Assembly (NCBI RefSeq): GCF_000003815.2
Contig: NC_049979.1
Coordinates: forward strand, 33,892,420-33,956,419
Length of the DNA stretch: 64,000 nt
DNA from: Branchiostoma floridae
Taxonomy: Eukaryota; Chordata; Leptocardii; Amphioxiformes; Branchiostomatidae
Reading direction: 5' to 3'
Positions 18,179 through 28,355 of this stretch are shown piece by piece. The translations under genes and the position numbers were made by a program. Under the pieces are notes generated by a model. The model did not search any database, had not been told where the DNA came from, and worked only from the letters and a program-made list of their open reading frames with translations. Numbering within the stretch: position 1 is the stretch's first letter; every line of letters begins with the position of its first letter.

Positions 18179-20800
18179 TCAGTACCTCTCGCTATTTTGC
18201 GAGCTAGGAAATGTCACATGATGATCATCAGCTGGATATTTTTGTCCCGTCTCTTCTTGTTGTTTTTCAACATCTTCCGTACCAGGAAATGTCACATAAG
18301 TATGATGTAAACTGTCGTCTTCATTGAACAGGTCTGGCTCTTTCTCGTTACAATGTTCTGTCTGTATGTCCTGATCTTCAGCATCTTCCGTCACAGGAAA
18401 TGTTACATAGTCATGATCTGGCATGTTAGCATCACTAACAGACCCGGAGACGAAGTCCTTGTCTGTGTTTTCTCCCTCACTTTGTAAATCTCCGGCTCCA
18501 GTTTCATTTTCTGTGCTAGCTTTAGGGAACGTCATATATTTTGGATCTGTGTCGTCTTCTCCTGTATCGTCCGAGACACTGGCAGAAAAATCCTTGGTCT
18601 TCTTCTCGTTATCATAATGTTCCCCTGCTCCTCCTGAATCTGAGAACTGGTTATCATTCTCGAAGTGTCCATCTCTGGCTCCTCCTGCATTTAAGAATTG
18701 GTCATCATTCTCATATTGTCCATCTCTGGCTCCTTCATTTAAGAACTGGTTATCATTCCCGTAGTGTCCATCTCTTGCTCCTCCTCCGTCTGAGAACTGG
18801 TTATCATTCTCATAGTGTCCATCTCTGGCTCCTTCTCCATCTGAGAACTGGTTCTCATTCTCGTAGTGTCCATCTCTGGCTCCTTCTTCATCTGAGAACT
18901 GGTTATCGTTCTCGTTATGTCCATCTCTAGCTCCTCCTGGATCTGAGAACTGCTCATCATTCTCGTAGTGTCCATCTCTGGTTGCTCCTACATCTGAGAA
19001 CTGGTTCTCATTCTCGTAGTGTCCATCTATGGCTCCTGTTCCATCTGAGAACTGGTTATCGTTCTCGTTATGTCCATCTCTAGCTCCTCCACCATCTGAG
19101 AACTGGTTCTCATTCCCGTAGTGTCCATCTCTGGCTGCTCCTGCATCTGAGAACTGGTTATCATTCTCGTAGTTTCCATCTATGGCTCCTGTTCCATCTG
19201 AGAACTGGTTATCGTTCTCATAGTGTCCATCTATGGCTGCTACTCTGTCTGAGAACTGGTTATCATTTTCGTAGTGTGCATCTCCTGTGTGTCCGACCGT
19301 GTTTGAAAACTGGTTGCCGTTCTGATAGTGGCTTTCTCTTGCAGAACCATCTGCCCCTGCACAAGGGGCAACAGGGGCATCATTTCCAGAGCCTCCATCT
19401 GCTGCATTTATATGTCCATTGTCCATCTGGCGTATTCCTTGAAACTTGTAAACAAAAGCGGTTATTGCTCCAAAGATAATGCAACAACCACAGAAAGATA
19501 CCAGTCCAGCAATAATAAGCTCTGTAGTAGACAGTAGTCTGGTAGGGGGAAGGTTTGGGGTATCCTTTTTAATAGCAATGTCATCTACTGGCACCATGTT
19601 ATCCTGGACTGCTGTTGGGTCCTGAGGGTTGTACTGTCTGGTGCTCCTCTCATTTGGTTTTGTTGTAATATCATCAGATTGAGCCATGTTATCTTGTCTT
19701 GCTGTTACGTCCTGGTACACTGCAGATGCAGTACCATTCTGGGTGTGGTCAGCAGTCACTTTGCATGTGTATGTGCCATTTCCCATCGGGAGGATGTTCA
19801 ACACAGAGTAGCACATTCTCTTTGTTTCTAGTCTTGAGGCGTTTGACCCTTTACACAATAGTTTGCTGACGTGGGTGTAGTTTTTGGAGAACTCGTAACT
19901 TGATGACCTGTGGTCTCCGTTTGGTGGTATCCATGAGAACTTCAGACCTTCCTGACAGTCTGTCTGGCAGGTGAAGGAAACGTTACCTGTAACAGTCCCA
20001 TTGTCTGTGATGATAGACACGTCAGGTGAGGCACACGTCAGGTCATCCCAACGGACATCTTCAATCAGCCTGGAGGTGCCAGTTTTATGATCCACGCACG
20101 GAATTTTCCACAGAAATTTCTTGTTATTTTCGAGAATGAATTTCTTGATTTCTCTCACACGGCAGTCACACCGAATCTTGTTGTGAATCAAATCCAACCC
20201 TTTGACATGCTTGAAGTCTCCAATATTTGTCACAGATGTTATAGGGTTGTTAGTCAATAACATTGTTCTGATAGACTCTGTACCTTGTGGAATACTAGAC
20301 AGGCAATTATTCTTGATAGACATGGACCTAAGTTTGATGAGTCTGGCAAAAGCAGTATTCGCAATGTGATATATCTTATTATCGTCCAAGTTTATCCTTC
20401 CAAGCTGCTCTAGTCCCTTGAATGTTTCTGCCTCCAGTCGCCTGATACTGTTCCGACGGAGATCTAGATCTTTCACACGCGGTAAGCTTTCGAAGCAGCC
20501 TGGTTGTAGATTCACAACATGACTGTCCTGTATGCGCAGGTCTATCAAAGACGTTAGACCATGAAAATCTCCCAGCCTGATATCTGTGATATTCTGATGC
20601 TGTAGTAATAATTCATGAAGAGTCGGTGGCATTGGTGTGGGGATGTGATGGAAACTGCAAGCTTTTAAACACCATAGTGCGTCCGGAAATTTCTCACAGC
20701 ATTGCAAACTAAAGGAAATGGTCGTGGAGATTGTTTCACCCCATATCACAAGAAGTAATGTACATGTGATAGACAAACTTATACACCTTGGGTTCGCCAT
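18179..20800 (-). CDS. LRR-Ig transmembrane receptor with tyrosine-motif repeat tail (873 aa)
   Basis: Single exon from ATG 20800. Signal peptide about 1-27; LRRNT-like Cys cluster 34-48; about six LRRs 60-210 (LTSLIDLRI, VKDLDLRRNSI, LGRINLDDNKI, LRSMSIKNN); LRRCT 210-256; one Ig domain about 258-364 (VSFTC, FSW, GTYTC); a stalk with two copies of a QDNMxxxDDIxxK motif; TM about 427-451. The tail is unusual. Residues 491 to about 735 are 15 units of about 17 residues (H-Y-x-N-D/E-N-Q-F-S-D...G-A-x-D-G), 12 of which keep a YxN motif. Residues after 750 carry four Y/H-V/M-T-F-P motifs about 40 residues apart. YxN is a classical Grb2 SH2 ligand and YxxF fits an endocytic YxxPhi signal. Many NxS/T sites are present. 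The domain order matches known LRRIG-type receptors. Ligand and signalling are unknown. Confidence 0.88.
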   Translation of the reverse strand: MANPRCISLSITCTLLLVIWGETISTTISFSLQCCEKFPDALWCLKACSFHHIPTPMPPTLHELLLQHQNITDIRLGDFHGLTSLIDLRIQDSHVVNLQPGCFESLPRVKDLDLRRNSIRRLEAETFKGLEQLGRINLDDNKIYHIANTAFARLIKLRSMSIKNNCLSSIPQGTESIRTMLLTNNPITSVTNIGDFKHVKGLDLIHNKIRCDCRVREIKKFILENNKKFLWKIPCVDHKTGTSRLIEDVRWDDLTCASPDVSIITDNGTVTGNVSFTCQTDCQEGLKFSWIPPNGDHRSSSYEFSKNYTHVSKLLCKGSNASRLETKRMCYSVLNILPMGNGTYTCKVTADHTQNGTASAVYQDVTARQDNMAQSDDITTKPNERSTRQYNPQDPTAVQDNMVPVDDIAIKKDTPNLPPTRLLSTTELIIAGLVSFCGCCIIFGAITAFVYKFQGIRQMDNGHINAADGGSGNDAPVAPCAGADGSARESHYQNGNQFSNTVGHTGDAHYENDNQFSDRVAAIDGHYENDNQFSDGTGAIDGNYENDNQFSDAGAARDGHYGNENQFSDGGGARDGHNENDNQFSDGTGAIDGHYENENQFSDVGATRDGHYENDEQFSDPGGARDGHNENDNQFSDEEGARDGHYENENQFSDGEGARDGHYENDNQFSDGGGARDGHYGNDNQFLNEGARDGQYENDDQFLNAGGARDGHFENDNQFSDSGGAGEHYDNEKKTKDFSASVSDDTGEDDTDPKYMTFPKASTENETGAGDLQSEGENTDKDFVSGSVSDANMPDHDYVTFPVTEDAEDQDIQTEHCNEKEPDLFNEDDSLHHTYVTFPGTEDVEKQQEETGQKYPADDHHVTFPSSQNSERY
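18600..19330 (-). repeat. 51-bp coding minisatellite in the LRR-Ig receptor tail
   Basis: Fifteen units, mostly 51 bp and two of 48 bp, encode the 17-residue tail repeat. All length changes are multiples of three, so the frame is kept. Units 6 and 9 have Asn and unit 14 has Phe in place of the Tyr; the other twelve keep Tyr-x-Asn. Confidence 0.93.
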
Positions 20801-22340
20801 CTCAGAGTTGTGTCTTCATAAAGATGTCCAATAAGTGGCCACTTAACATCACCATCCCTGGAATTAATTAGCATGTATTAATGTAAGAACTTTGGTCATT
20901 TCCAGATCGGAGTAGACATACTGTACCCTTACTATGAATACAATTCAGAGAGACGAGGTGAATGGGCCGTTCCTGCCGGGAAGATGTTTTAGGGCCACCG
21001 TCTTGCCACAACCTGGACATTTCCTTGGCCTCTTCTTCTTTGGACTTATCTTTGTGTTGGATGACTTCGATAGGTTGACTTGTCTTGGAAAAAGGACGAC
21101 TTTTTCTTACTTGGTTTGACGAGCGCCTACAAAGCTGTGGCCTCGCCGTGGCGACGACAAATGAAACTGAAACCCAAGCGGGCAAGAAAATGAAGCCCAG
21201 TTGTGTTCCCGGGCGAGTCTAAATAATCTATTTGGTGTTCTTCCAAACTCGTCTAAAGGGTGTTCGAATCTCTTCCACTCCCCAGACTTTTTAAGGAGAA
21301 ATTCTCCTGCTTAAATCTTACCAAGGACATTATATAAAATTGTCCTTGATTTCACAAGGCATAATATATACATAGTACTAGTTGAAGGGTGAAAGAGAAA
21401 AAGAAAATTCATGAATACAAAATACCTCAGAAAGATGGTAACATTAGATAGAGAATGGTCATCGCAAGGAGCGTATTTTGTTGCTTATTGTACTCCTAAA
21501 AATTGAAAAATATTGTATGAGACCTAGGACAAAATGACTTAATTATTGTAAAACGGAGGCAGAATCAAGTGTATGACATTGTCTATTATCATTTTGGCAC
21601 TTTTGGTCTTTTTCCCCCCTCCTCCATATTTAGGGGCCAAATTTTGCTGACAGACTAAGCTACGTTTAATGAAATTTCTTAGTGAAAAGATACACAAGCT
21701 AGGGTTTCAACTTGATTTTTTTCAATACTATACTATTCTCCCTCGTTTAAAATTGTTTTTCAATGGCCCTCCCCCAGGCCAAAAAAGAAAAATTCAAAGG
21801 CCTTCCCCCAGTGCACCAGCCCTCCCCAGTAGATATCGTACAATCCCTTATCATTCGGACATACATTGATGGCACCAGGTAATCTGTCTGGGAATTTCTG
21901 GGCAAGACAGATTTGATTGACAGTTCTATGCCACCACTAGTGCTCACACGAAAAAAAACACACTCTGATTAGTTCCATAACGGAGGTCAGTGACCTCCAA
22001 TGATCCAATGAAAAGTTCTTAACTGGAACTATGCGGCTCCAGATGTCTTACTGAGGGATGACTGCGTTGCGAGAGATGTCAGTTACCACAGGAATTACTC
22101 TACTGTATACTTCAATGGTGTTACGTACTTCCATGTACATGTGTAGTTGGAGGTACTGGGGATATATCTCAAGAACCGCTCGATGTATTGCGATGGATGT
22201 GGATGGTTAGCAGATAGGGTGACCCCGACAATGAAGGTTGCTGTTGTTCCTCCTGGCGATTGGCCTAAGTACTGCAGCAGCGATTTTGTTTGGATATTAT
22301 TGGTTGTGTCTGAGTGGTGGGACTTCACTAGGGTACAGCT
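20801..22340. other. Upstream region of LRR-Ig gene, no clear gene
   Basis: It probably holds the promoter/5' UTR of the LRR-Ig receptor. A minus-strand frame around 20935-21115 reads a basic segment followed by RKCPGCGKTVALKH, which looks like a small zinc-knuckle, but it lacks a start and splice context and I leave it uncalled. The rest shows no gene. Confidence 0.45.
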
Positions 22341-22344
22341 CAGC

Positions 22345-22830
22345 TACCAGCGTAAGCCTGGTTGGCCGCCAGGCAACGTCAAGAGTTTTATACAGTTTTC
22401 ATTGCCTTGTGCGACTTTGGTGGTCGATATGCCTTACAAGGAAGTTTGTCACTGGAGTCTACGTCTACGCGTCTTCTTAATTCATTATCGTTTTTTTTTA
22501 GTTTAAGAAAGCTTGTAGCTTTTCATTCCAGGAATGCCATTGATTGTGTTTCAGTACCATGAAATCTGCCGTGTTACTGAAGCTAGTGTTTCAGTACCAT
22601 GAAAAGGGCAATGTCACCGATGTTGATATTGCAGTACCTTGATGACAAGTGCAGTGTTACTGATGATGGCGTTTCGTCAAGGTTATCAATGCCATGTTCC
22701 ATGAAGCGCTCGCGATTGTCACGGAGTGTTCAAGAACTGCATTTATCCACGCTGTAGCACAGCAACCAAACATAACGCCACTGTTGACCGAGGATACGCA
22801 CGGATGTGAATTTCCAAGTTTCCCATTGTA
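22345..22830 (+). repeat. Duplicated block, copy 2 (partner at 850-1565)
   Basis: It carries 'gccttacaaggaagtttgtc', 'aagcttgtagcttttcatt', several 'gtttcagtaccatgaaa' units and 'catttatccacgctgtag' with 'aaacataacgccactgt' in the same order as 850-1565. It is shorter, and no C2-type coding sequence follows, so only the upstream block was copied. Confidence 0.75.
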
Positions 22831-22849
22831 ATAATTTTCACGCCTGTCA

Positions 22850-23540
22850 GCAATACACATAGTATGCTCCCCAGGGGAGGTCTTTGCTAAGCTGAAGACC
22901 CGGTGCTTCGAAACACCAGCATACCTTGGCAATGACTGATTAGGAAAATAGCTTAAAATTTAAAAAAAAAAAACACTTAGTAAAAGTAAAGAGCTTATAA
23001 AAATTGATACTTAATTGATTTATATACTAAATATTTATAAATACTCAGATAGAAAAAAATATATGAATACACAAACCAATCACCCCCTTGCTATCCACTC
23101 ACACACACAACAAATCACGAACGTCTTACCTGAAAAATCTGGTGTAACATCAAATAGAACATTGATAACACGATTTAACTTACATTAAGCATCTGTATTT
23201 AGTAATACAGTATTGAATGCACCATAAAAAATTCCTAACAATGCAGATCCCTGATACTATATACAAATTACATACACACCACCAATAAAGGGATTGGCAT
23301 GATTCTGAAAAGTTTTTGATAACTTTGATTCAACAATACCACATAAATGAGAATGGTTGATTCCAGAACCTCCCCATGGAGAACAATGGTTGCTTCCATC
23401 ACTTCAACATTGAGAAGAATGGTTTATGGGTTCCACTACATCATTGGGCTGATAGTTTTATAACTGTGAAGAAGAAAAACAGATGAATACCAAATCAAAG
23501 GTAAAATGACACATGGAATTAACATGGTCTTGTGTACTAG
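22850..23540. other. AT-rich intergenic, nothing recognised
   Basis: No coding frame, tandem repeat or TIR was found. A poly-A run lies near 22961. Confidence 0.5.
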
Positions 23541-23544
23541 ACAT

Positions 23545-24000
23545 AATGTATAGTGTGTTTAGCTGATGAACCCAGAGGTGCTGGGTTTGAATCCCACCTG
23601 ACATACCATTTGACCAGAATGCCCCTGTACTTCCAGAGCAAGCTGCTAGGGGGGCAAAACATACACCACTTCTTCCTTACATCACAAGCTATCTGCAAAC
23701 CAAAAAATCAAGATCATTGCATGTCTAGGTCAAAAGAGATACAAACAAGATACAAAAAATCAAAGTTCTGTTGCAGTACCAAGGTCACTTACCAGGGGGC
23801 CCAAAATCGACCTTGACCTTTGTCTTTTCAACTCCTACCCACATACCAAATATCATCACAATCCATTTAGATGTTCTAGAGCTATGGTGATCACAAATAT
23901 CCGGACACACAAACAGGCACAAAGACAGACAGACAGACAGACACACCAAAAACTATACCTCCATTTTTCATGGAGGTAATAATAAATAGATCATTCATCA
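23545..24000 (+). mobile_element. tRNA-derived SINE / LINE-tail element
   Basis: The head has a tRNA-like B box ('gggtttgaatccc' near 23581) with a degenerate A box before it. The tail has 'atggtgatcacaaatatccg', a (GACA)n tract at 23925-23943 and ends 'tttttcatggaggtaataat'. This pattern, a tRNA head with a LINE-like tail and short tandem end, is typical of SINEs. The family was not named. Confidence 0.6.
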
Positions 24001-24570
24001 TGCCATAAGCAGTTCTTCATCTCGCTTATTAGTCTGCCAGTTTGGAGCGTTTTATAAGCTGCAGCAGGAAAATTCCATAACATAATACCTCAAGACATAA
24101 GATGCATATTATGAAAAGTTCCTGGTAATGACAAAATGACCCCATGTACATTTATGACTGCAAAACACTTTCCTATTGGCCAGTAGGGTCCCACCCACAC
24201 AGCAAATCTTACAAACTCTAATTAGGCCACACCAATCTAATCTCCTGGTTCACAGAATTTAGAAAAAACATTCTGCTGATTGCAGAAGAGGAATATCAAC
24301 AGAAAAACAGAGGATATAATCTATATCTAATGGTACATGTAAGGGAGTCAATATGGTCAGATACTAGATTTCCTCTAACTTTTTGTTTCAATCATCATAT
24401 CTTGCTGAATTTGCACAGAGAAAAGTCAAAGAACTTGGAAAATAAATTGGTGCGAAGAGCCAAACCAATAAATAAATAAATAAATGATAAATAAACATTC
24501 ATCATGCCATTACATATTAAGCAGTTCTTCATCTGACTTATTAGTCTGCCAGTTTGGAGCACCACACCTC
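23995..24570 (+). repeat. Short direct repeat pair plus (AATA)n
   Basis: The words 'cattcatcatgccat', 'agcagttcttcatct' and 'ttattagtctgccag' occur in the same order at about 23993-24045 and 24497-24555. The second copy is preceded by an AATAAATAAATAAAT run. The flanks look like transposon debris. Confidence 0.6.
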
Positions 24571-24676
24571 ACCCAGAGCCAGCTGGAAAGAATTTGTTTC
24601 TTCTGACCAGAGATTTTGCCAGTAACAGTCTGTGAGACAGCTGGACACAGTTCAGTAAACCTGGAGCAGTCTTCGC

Positions 24677-25213
24677 TTACAAGGCTTCACTTAACGGTGG
24701 GTGTAACGAGTCACAAATTACATCTTCTAAGGAGTGAGAAATAAGTTGACAAATGTGGGCAAAATGATGATAGTACATACCATCAAACGGTGTAGTAGAT
24801 AGCGAACAGTACAATGCAGTATTACATGTATTGCTAATGATCTTATAATTTGGCATTATCATCGATTTTATCCAGGTAATCCAGTCATCCTGATCTAAGT
24901 TGAGACTAGAAAAGTTTGTTATGAAGATGATTTGGTTGCTTTTGCAAATAGTGCAGTTGAACAGTCCTAGCTGAACAGTTATCACCAAAACATTATCCAT
25001 CCCATGCATGCACTCATTGTTTGGGAGCACAACATCTGTCATTCTAAGCCTTAGGGAAATATATTCAATTTCATCAATATCACATGTTCTGAGTTTTTTT
25101 GATGGGATAAGATATTTTCCATCCCAGCAAGCAATTTTCTGACCAAGATGGAGACAGGTTCTGAAGACAGTCCTGTTAGTTTCTAACGATAACAGCTTGA
25201 TTGCCCTAACCAT
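24677..25213 (-). CDS. Hypothetical ORF (178 aa from ATG), unrecognised
   Basis: A 255-codon open frame with the first ATG at 25213. It is Cys-rich and contains motifs such as CDIDEIEY and HHFAHICQL, with a hydrophobic segment only in the part before the ATG. No domain is recognised and no splice partners are obvious. The length is longer than chance would readily give in AT-rich DNA, but repeats surround it. Treat it as unproven. Confidence 0.22.
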   Translation of the reverse strand: MVRAIKLLSLETNRTVFRTCLHLGQKIACWDGKYLIPSKKLRTCDIDEIEYISLRLRMTDVVLPNNECMHGMDNVLVITVQLGLFNCTICKSNQIIFITNFSSLNLDQDDWITWIKSMIMPNYKIISNTCNTALYCSLSTTPFDGMYYHHFAHICQLISHSLEDVICDSLHPPLSEAL

Positions 25214-25444
25214 GATAAGACCATGCCCAAAGCTTAATTGCAAACAAAGTAAAACAGTAGTATATACTACTAGTATACAGAATATCTGACAAAGAAGGAA
25301 AATGAAGTATACAGATAAGTTAAAACAGAAATGGCATCTAGTGAAGTATTTAACTTCAAAAAGAGGAAAAACGGGGAGAGGAATTTTCACGTGTCCATAA
25401 TTTTCATAGATAAACAGGTTAAGATTGGAGACTTTCAAAAGCAA

Positions 25445-26750
25445 GATTATTTCTTGTCAGTCGTCAAGGTGTGAAAAAGTTGGAAAAATAAACAATTCTT
25501 CCTATGAGTACATCAAACATGTATGTACACACACAACCACTCAATCTGATAATTAGTCTACTTCGCTCAGAGGGGGATCAGACCTGCTTCTCTTCCAACA
25601 GACTTAATTCTTAGATCTTTCATCTTTATTCATAATACCAGTATTGCAGATAGAGTTACCTGAGCAGCAGTACCTCTGAATACATTGATTTTACAGAATG
25701 GAGTAAAATCACATTATCTAATAGGTAGACAAAGTAGGTAAGACATTAACAGTAACGTTACATGAACAAAATAAAACAAATAAGCATTAATAATTTGTTA
25801 TGTACTAGTAGTCTGATAGTATGAAGTAGGAAGGAGTTGTGCAGTCGTAATATCATTGTGCAGGGGTTTTAACATCTGCCATGTGTGCATGTCTGAACTT
25901 ACTATTTTGCTGTTGCATTTATGAAGTATGTGCCGCTGTAATGGGTTTTTGGAATGGGAATATTATTTTTCTTGGGACTAATTTTTTTCCAAATTTGAAA
26001 AAAAAGGGTCAGGAAACCCAAGAAGTAACAAATTGAATTGGTGTGGTCTAAACAGTATCTAAAGACAATTTAATCTCTATGACTAGATAAGGTGCGAAGA
26101 CTACTACATGTATCTTATGCAGAAAACCCATACTTTCAAGAACATCTGAAGTAAACAATGCTGCCAATTTCAATGACCATACAATTTTTTCCAGTACAAA
26201 TTGCCATCGTTCTAGTAGCAAAATTAGTAGAAGAAAAGTATTACACTCAAGAACAGCACGAGAGCAATTTATCTTGTCCTCCTTTTTATCATTTTCATGT
26301 CTCATCTTTAAATTATGATTTTGATTGCACTTGATATGTACATAGCACTATGCTCAGTTTATTTAAGCTATCTGATATTCATGTCAATCATGATTACTTT
26401 TGGAGTTACTTACTTTGTAGATAAGACCAGTACACATTGCACAAATCTTAAGTTAATCCTCTTACAACAGTTGATGATGATTAGTACTTAGAAGCAATAA
26501 GATCATTTTACAACAAGTATAAAACATGAGACAAGGTGCAAGTTGTAATCAGAATTACACCTTAGCCAGAGTTTCAGCACCAGGGGCAGTACTCAGACAA
26601 CCACAGTTGTTACTGAGCACTTGTCTGGTGTTTGGATCACAGCCAGCGTGGAGCTTAATAATTTGAATGGTTGTCAGCTTAGTGTCTCATTCTGTATCAG
26701 ACCTAAGGCATTGGTCTCTTATAAAATGATTTATTCGGCTGTATAGAGAG
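25445..26750. other. AT-rich intergenic, nothing recognised
   Basis: No domain-like frame, TIR or tandem array was seen over this interval. Short minus-strand frames lack coding character. Confidence 0.45.
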
Positions 26751-26837
26751 AAATACAGCCAGGGCTGCCCTCCTAGCCGGAGGCTATTATCAAGGGGTAG
26801 CCCTGGTTAGAGTACTGGTATAAGATATTTCTGTATC

Positions 26838-27010
26838 TGTACATCTGTATCTATATAGCCGGTATAACCGCCCTTCGGCGTAACACACCAGCTTCTGTAT
26901 CTGTATCTATATAGCCGGTATAACCGCCCTTCGGCGTAACACACCAGCTTCTGTATCTGTATCTATATGGCCGGTATAACCGCCCCTCGGCGTAACACAC
27001 CAGCTTCGCA
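26838..27010 (+). repeat. 56-bp tandem repeat (three units)
   Basis: Three units containing 'agccggtataaccgcccttc' start at 26857, 26913 and 26969, so the period is 56 bp. The flanking 'gttccactctacga'-type sequence downstream suggests that the array is part of a dispersed element just upstream of the lectin-NHL gene. Confidence 0.85.
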
Positions 27011-27403
27011 GGCACGCGGCGCGGTAGCAGCTGGTTATATTACACTGAACGACCCGTCACACCTAACTTTTGCACATCTATCTGCAAGCGTTCTTTAAAG
27101 CTATCCAGAGAAGATGCCTTTACTGTGCTTGGTGACAACAAATTCCACTCTACGATAGATTACAGCATTAACGTTATGCTCACCAATATATGAGGTTTGT
27201 TTTTTGAACTAGATAACGCAAGATATGGATAACTTTGCCTACAGAGGCAAGCTGTGCTTGTCAAATACAAGTAAATCTTAAATTTCTTGCTGAAAAATAC
27301 AGGATTTTTTAAAACCTTTATTTAACCTTGATACATCATTCGGCTTGATTGCACCAAATCACCTTTTTAATAAGATCTCATTCTGGCTTTTTCACCAGAC
27401 ATA

Positions 27404-28355
27404 ATGAGCCAGTCAATCATAGGAGAAAACAATCCTTCAAATCATAGGGAGCAAGAAGGACTGACAAGCCCATTACAACATGAAGATAATCCAGAACCTG
27501 ATGATGTTCATGTGCTGGATGCAGAAAACACTGCAGGGTCAACAAAAATGTCAGCCTGCCTTAAAGTCTCTCCAAAAAAACAAGGAGAGGAAATGTTCAT
27601 TGGACAAAATCCAATTTACCTTACAAATCTAGAGGAGCTGACCAGCCCATTACAAAACGAAGAGGCCACGTATGTAACTGGCAATGGACCTGAACATACA
27701 AGTCAGTCTGATATGATCACGAATGAACATTTTTATGTAATTCCAGAAAATGAAGATTTGCCCTCCCCATCTACTGATGTATATTTTGTATCTGACAAGA
27801 ACAATACTGAAGAATCGGCCATGTACACTGCCTCTGCTGAAAATGAAGAACTAGATGCCAATGATCATGAACAAACTGAAGAAGAACCTAAACTCAAGCA
27901 AGCAGACAGTACAGTTGCCGTGACATCAAACACCAACAGGGATGCTGACAGATCTCAGCCCGACACTTCAGAAAATCAGCCCGACACTTCAGAAGATGAT
28001 GCCAACGATGAAGCCTGCCGTAAAGACCTCTACGACGATGGCGACATGCAACCGTACGCTGTTGCAGACATGTGTGATCACGAAACATATCTTCACACAG
28101 CAGCTTCAAGAGCACGGCAGACAGAGGAGCATAGAAATGCTGAACAAACAGGCAGTGACTCTAATGCACAGGAGGCTCGGAATTTCCATAGCAAAGGATT
28201 TCCAAACCCGATGTACGGAGCAAACGTTCCCCAACAGGCCTCGAAAGACACAGGAGCACATGATATTCAGAATCCTTCAATTGATTCAAATGAACTTAAA
28301 GGCAATCCGATGTACGTATCTAATGCTGGGCAGCAGGCCCCAGATGACGCCAATG
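27404..28355 (+). CDS. Exon 1: acidic tail with three NPxY motifs
   Basis: It encodes residues 1-317 plus the first base of codon 318. It is acidic, Asn/Gln/Glu-rich and probably disordered. NPIY is at 69-72 and NPMY at 268-271 and 301-304, with other Tyr in acidic context (HFYVIPE, VYFVSD, DLYDDGD). NPxY is the recognised PTB-domain and clathrin-adaptor signal, so endocytosis or PTB signalling is plausible. The donor is G|GTAAGA. Reading past it gives an artefactual extension to 28462. A QPDTSEN/QPDTSED doublet lies at about 185-197. Confidence 0.88.

Noticed and set aside
18423-18975. Opposite-strand frames over the LRR-Ig tail repeat
   Set aside because: They are repeat shadows of the 51-bp coding minisatellite.
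20868-21185. 105-codon minus-strand frame, and a CPGCGKTVALKH reading in another frame
   Set aside because: No start, splice or family context; kept only as a note.
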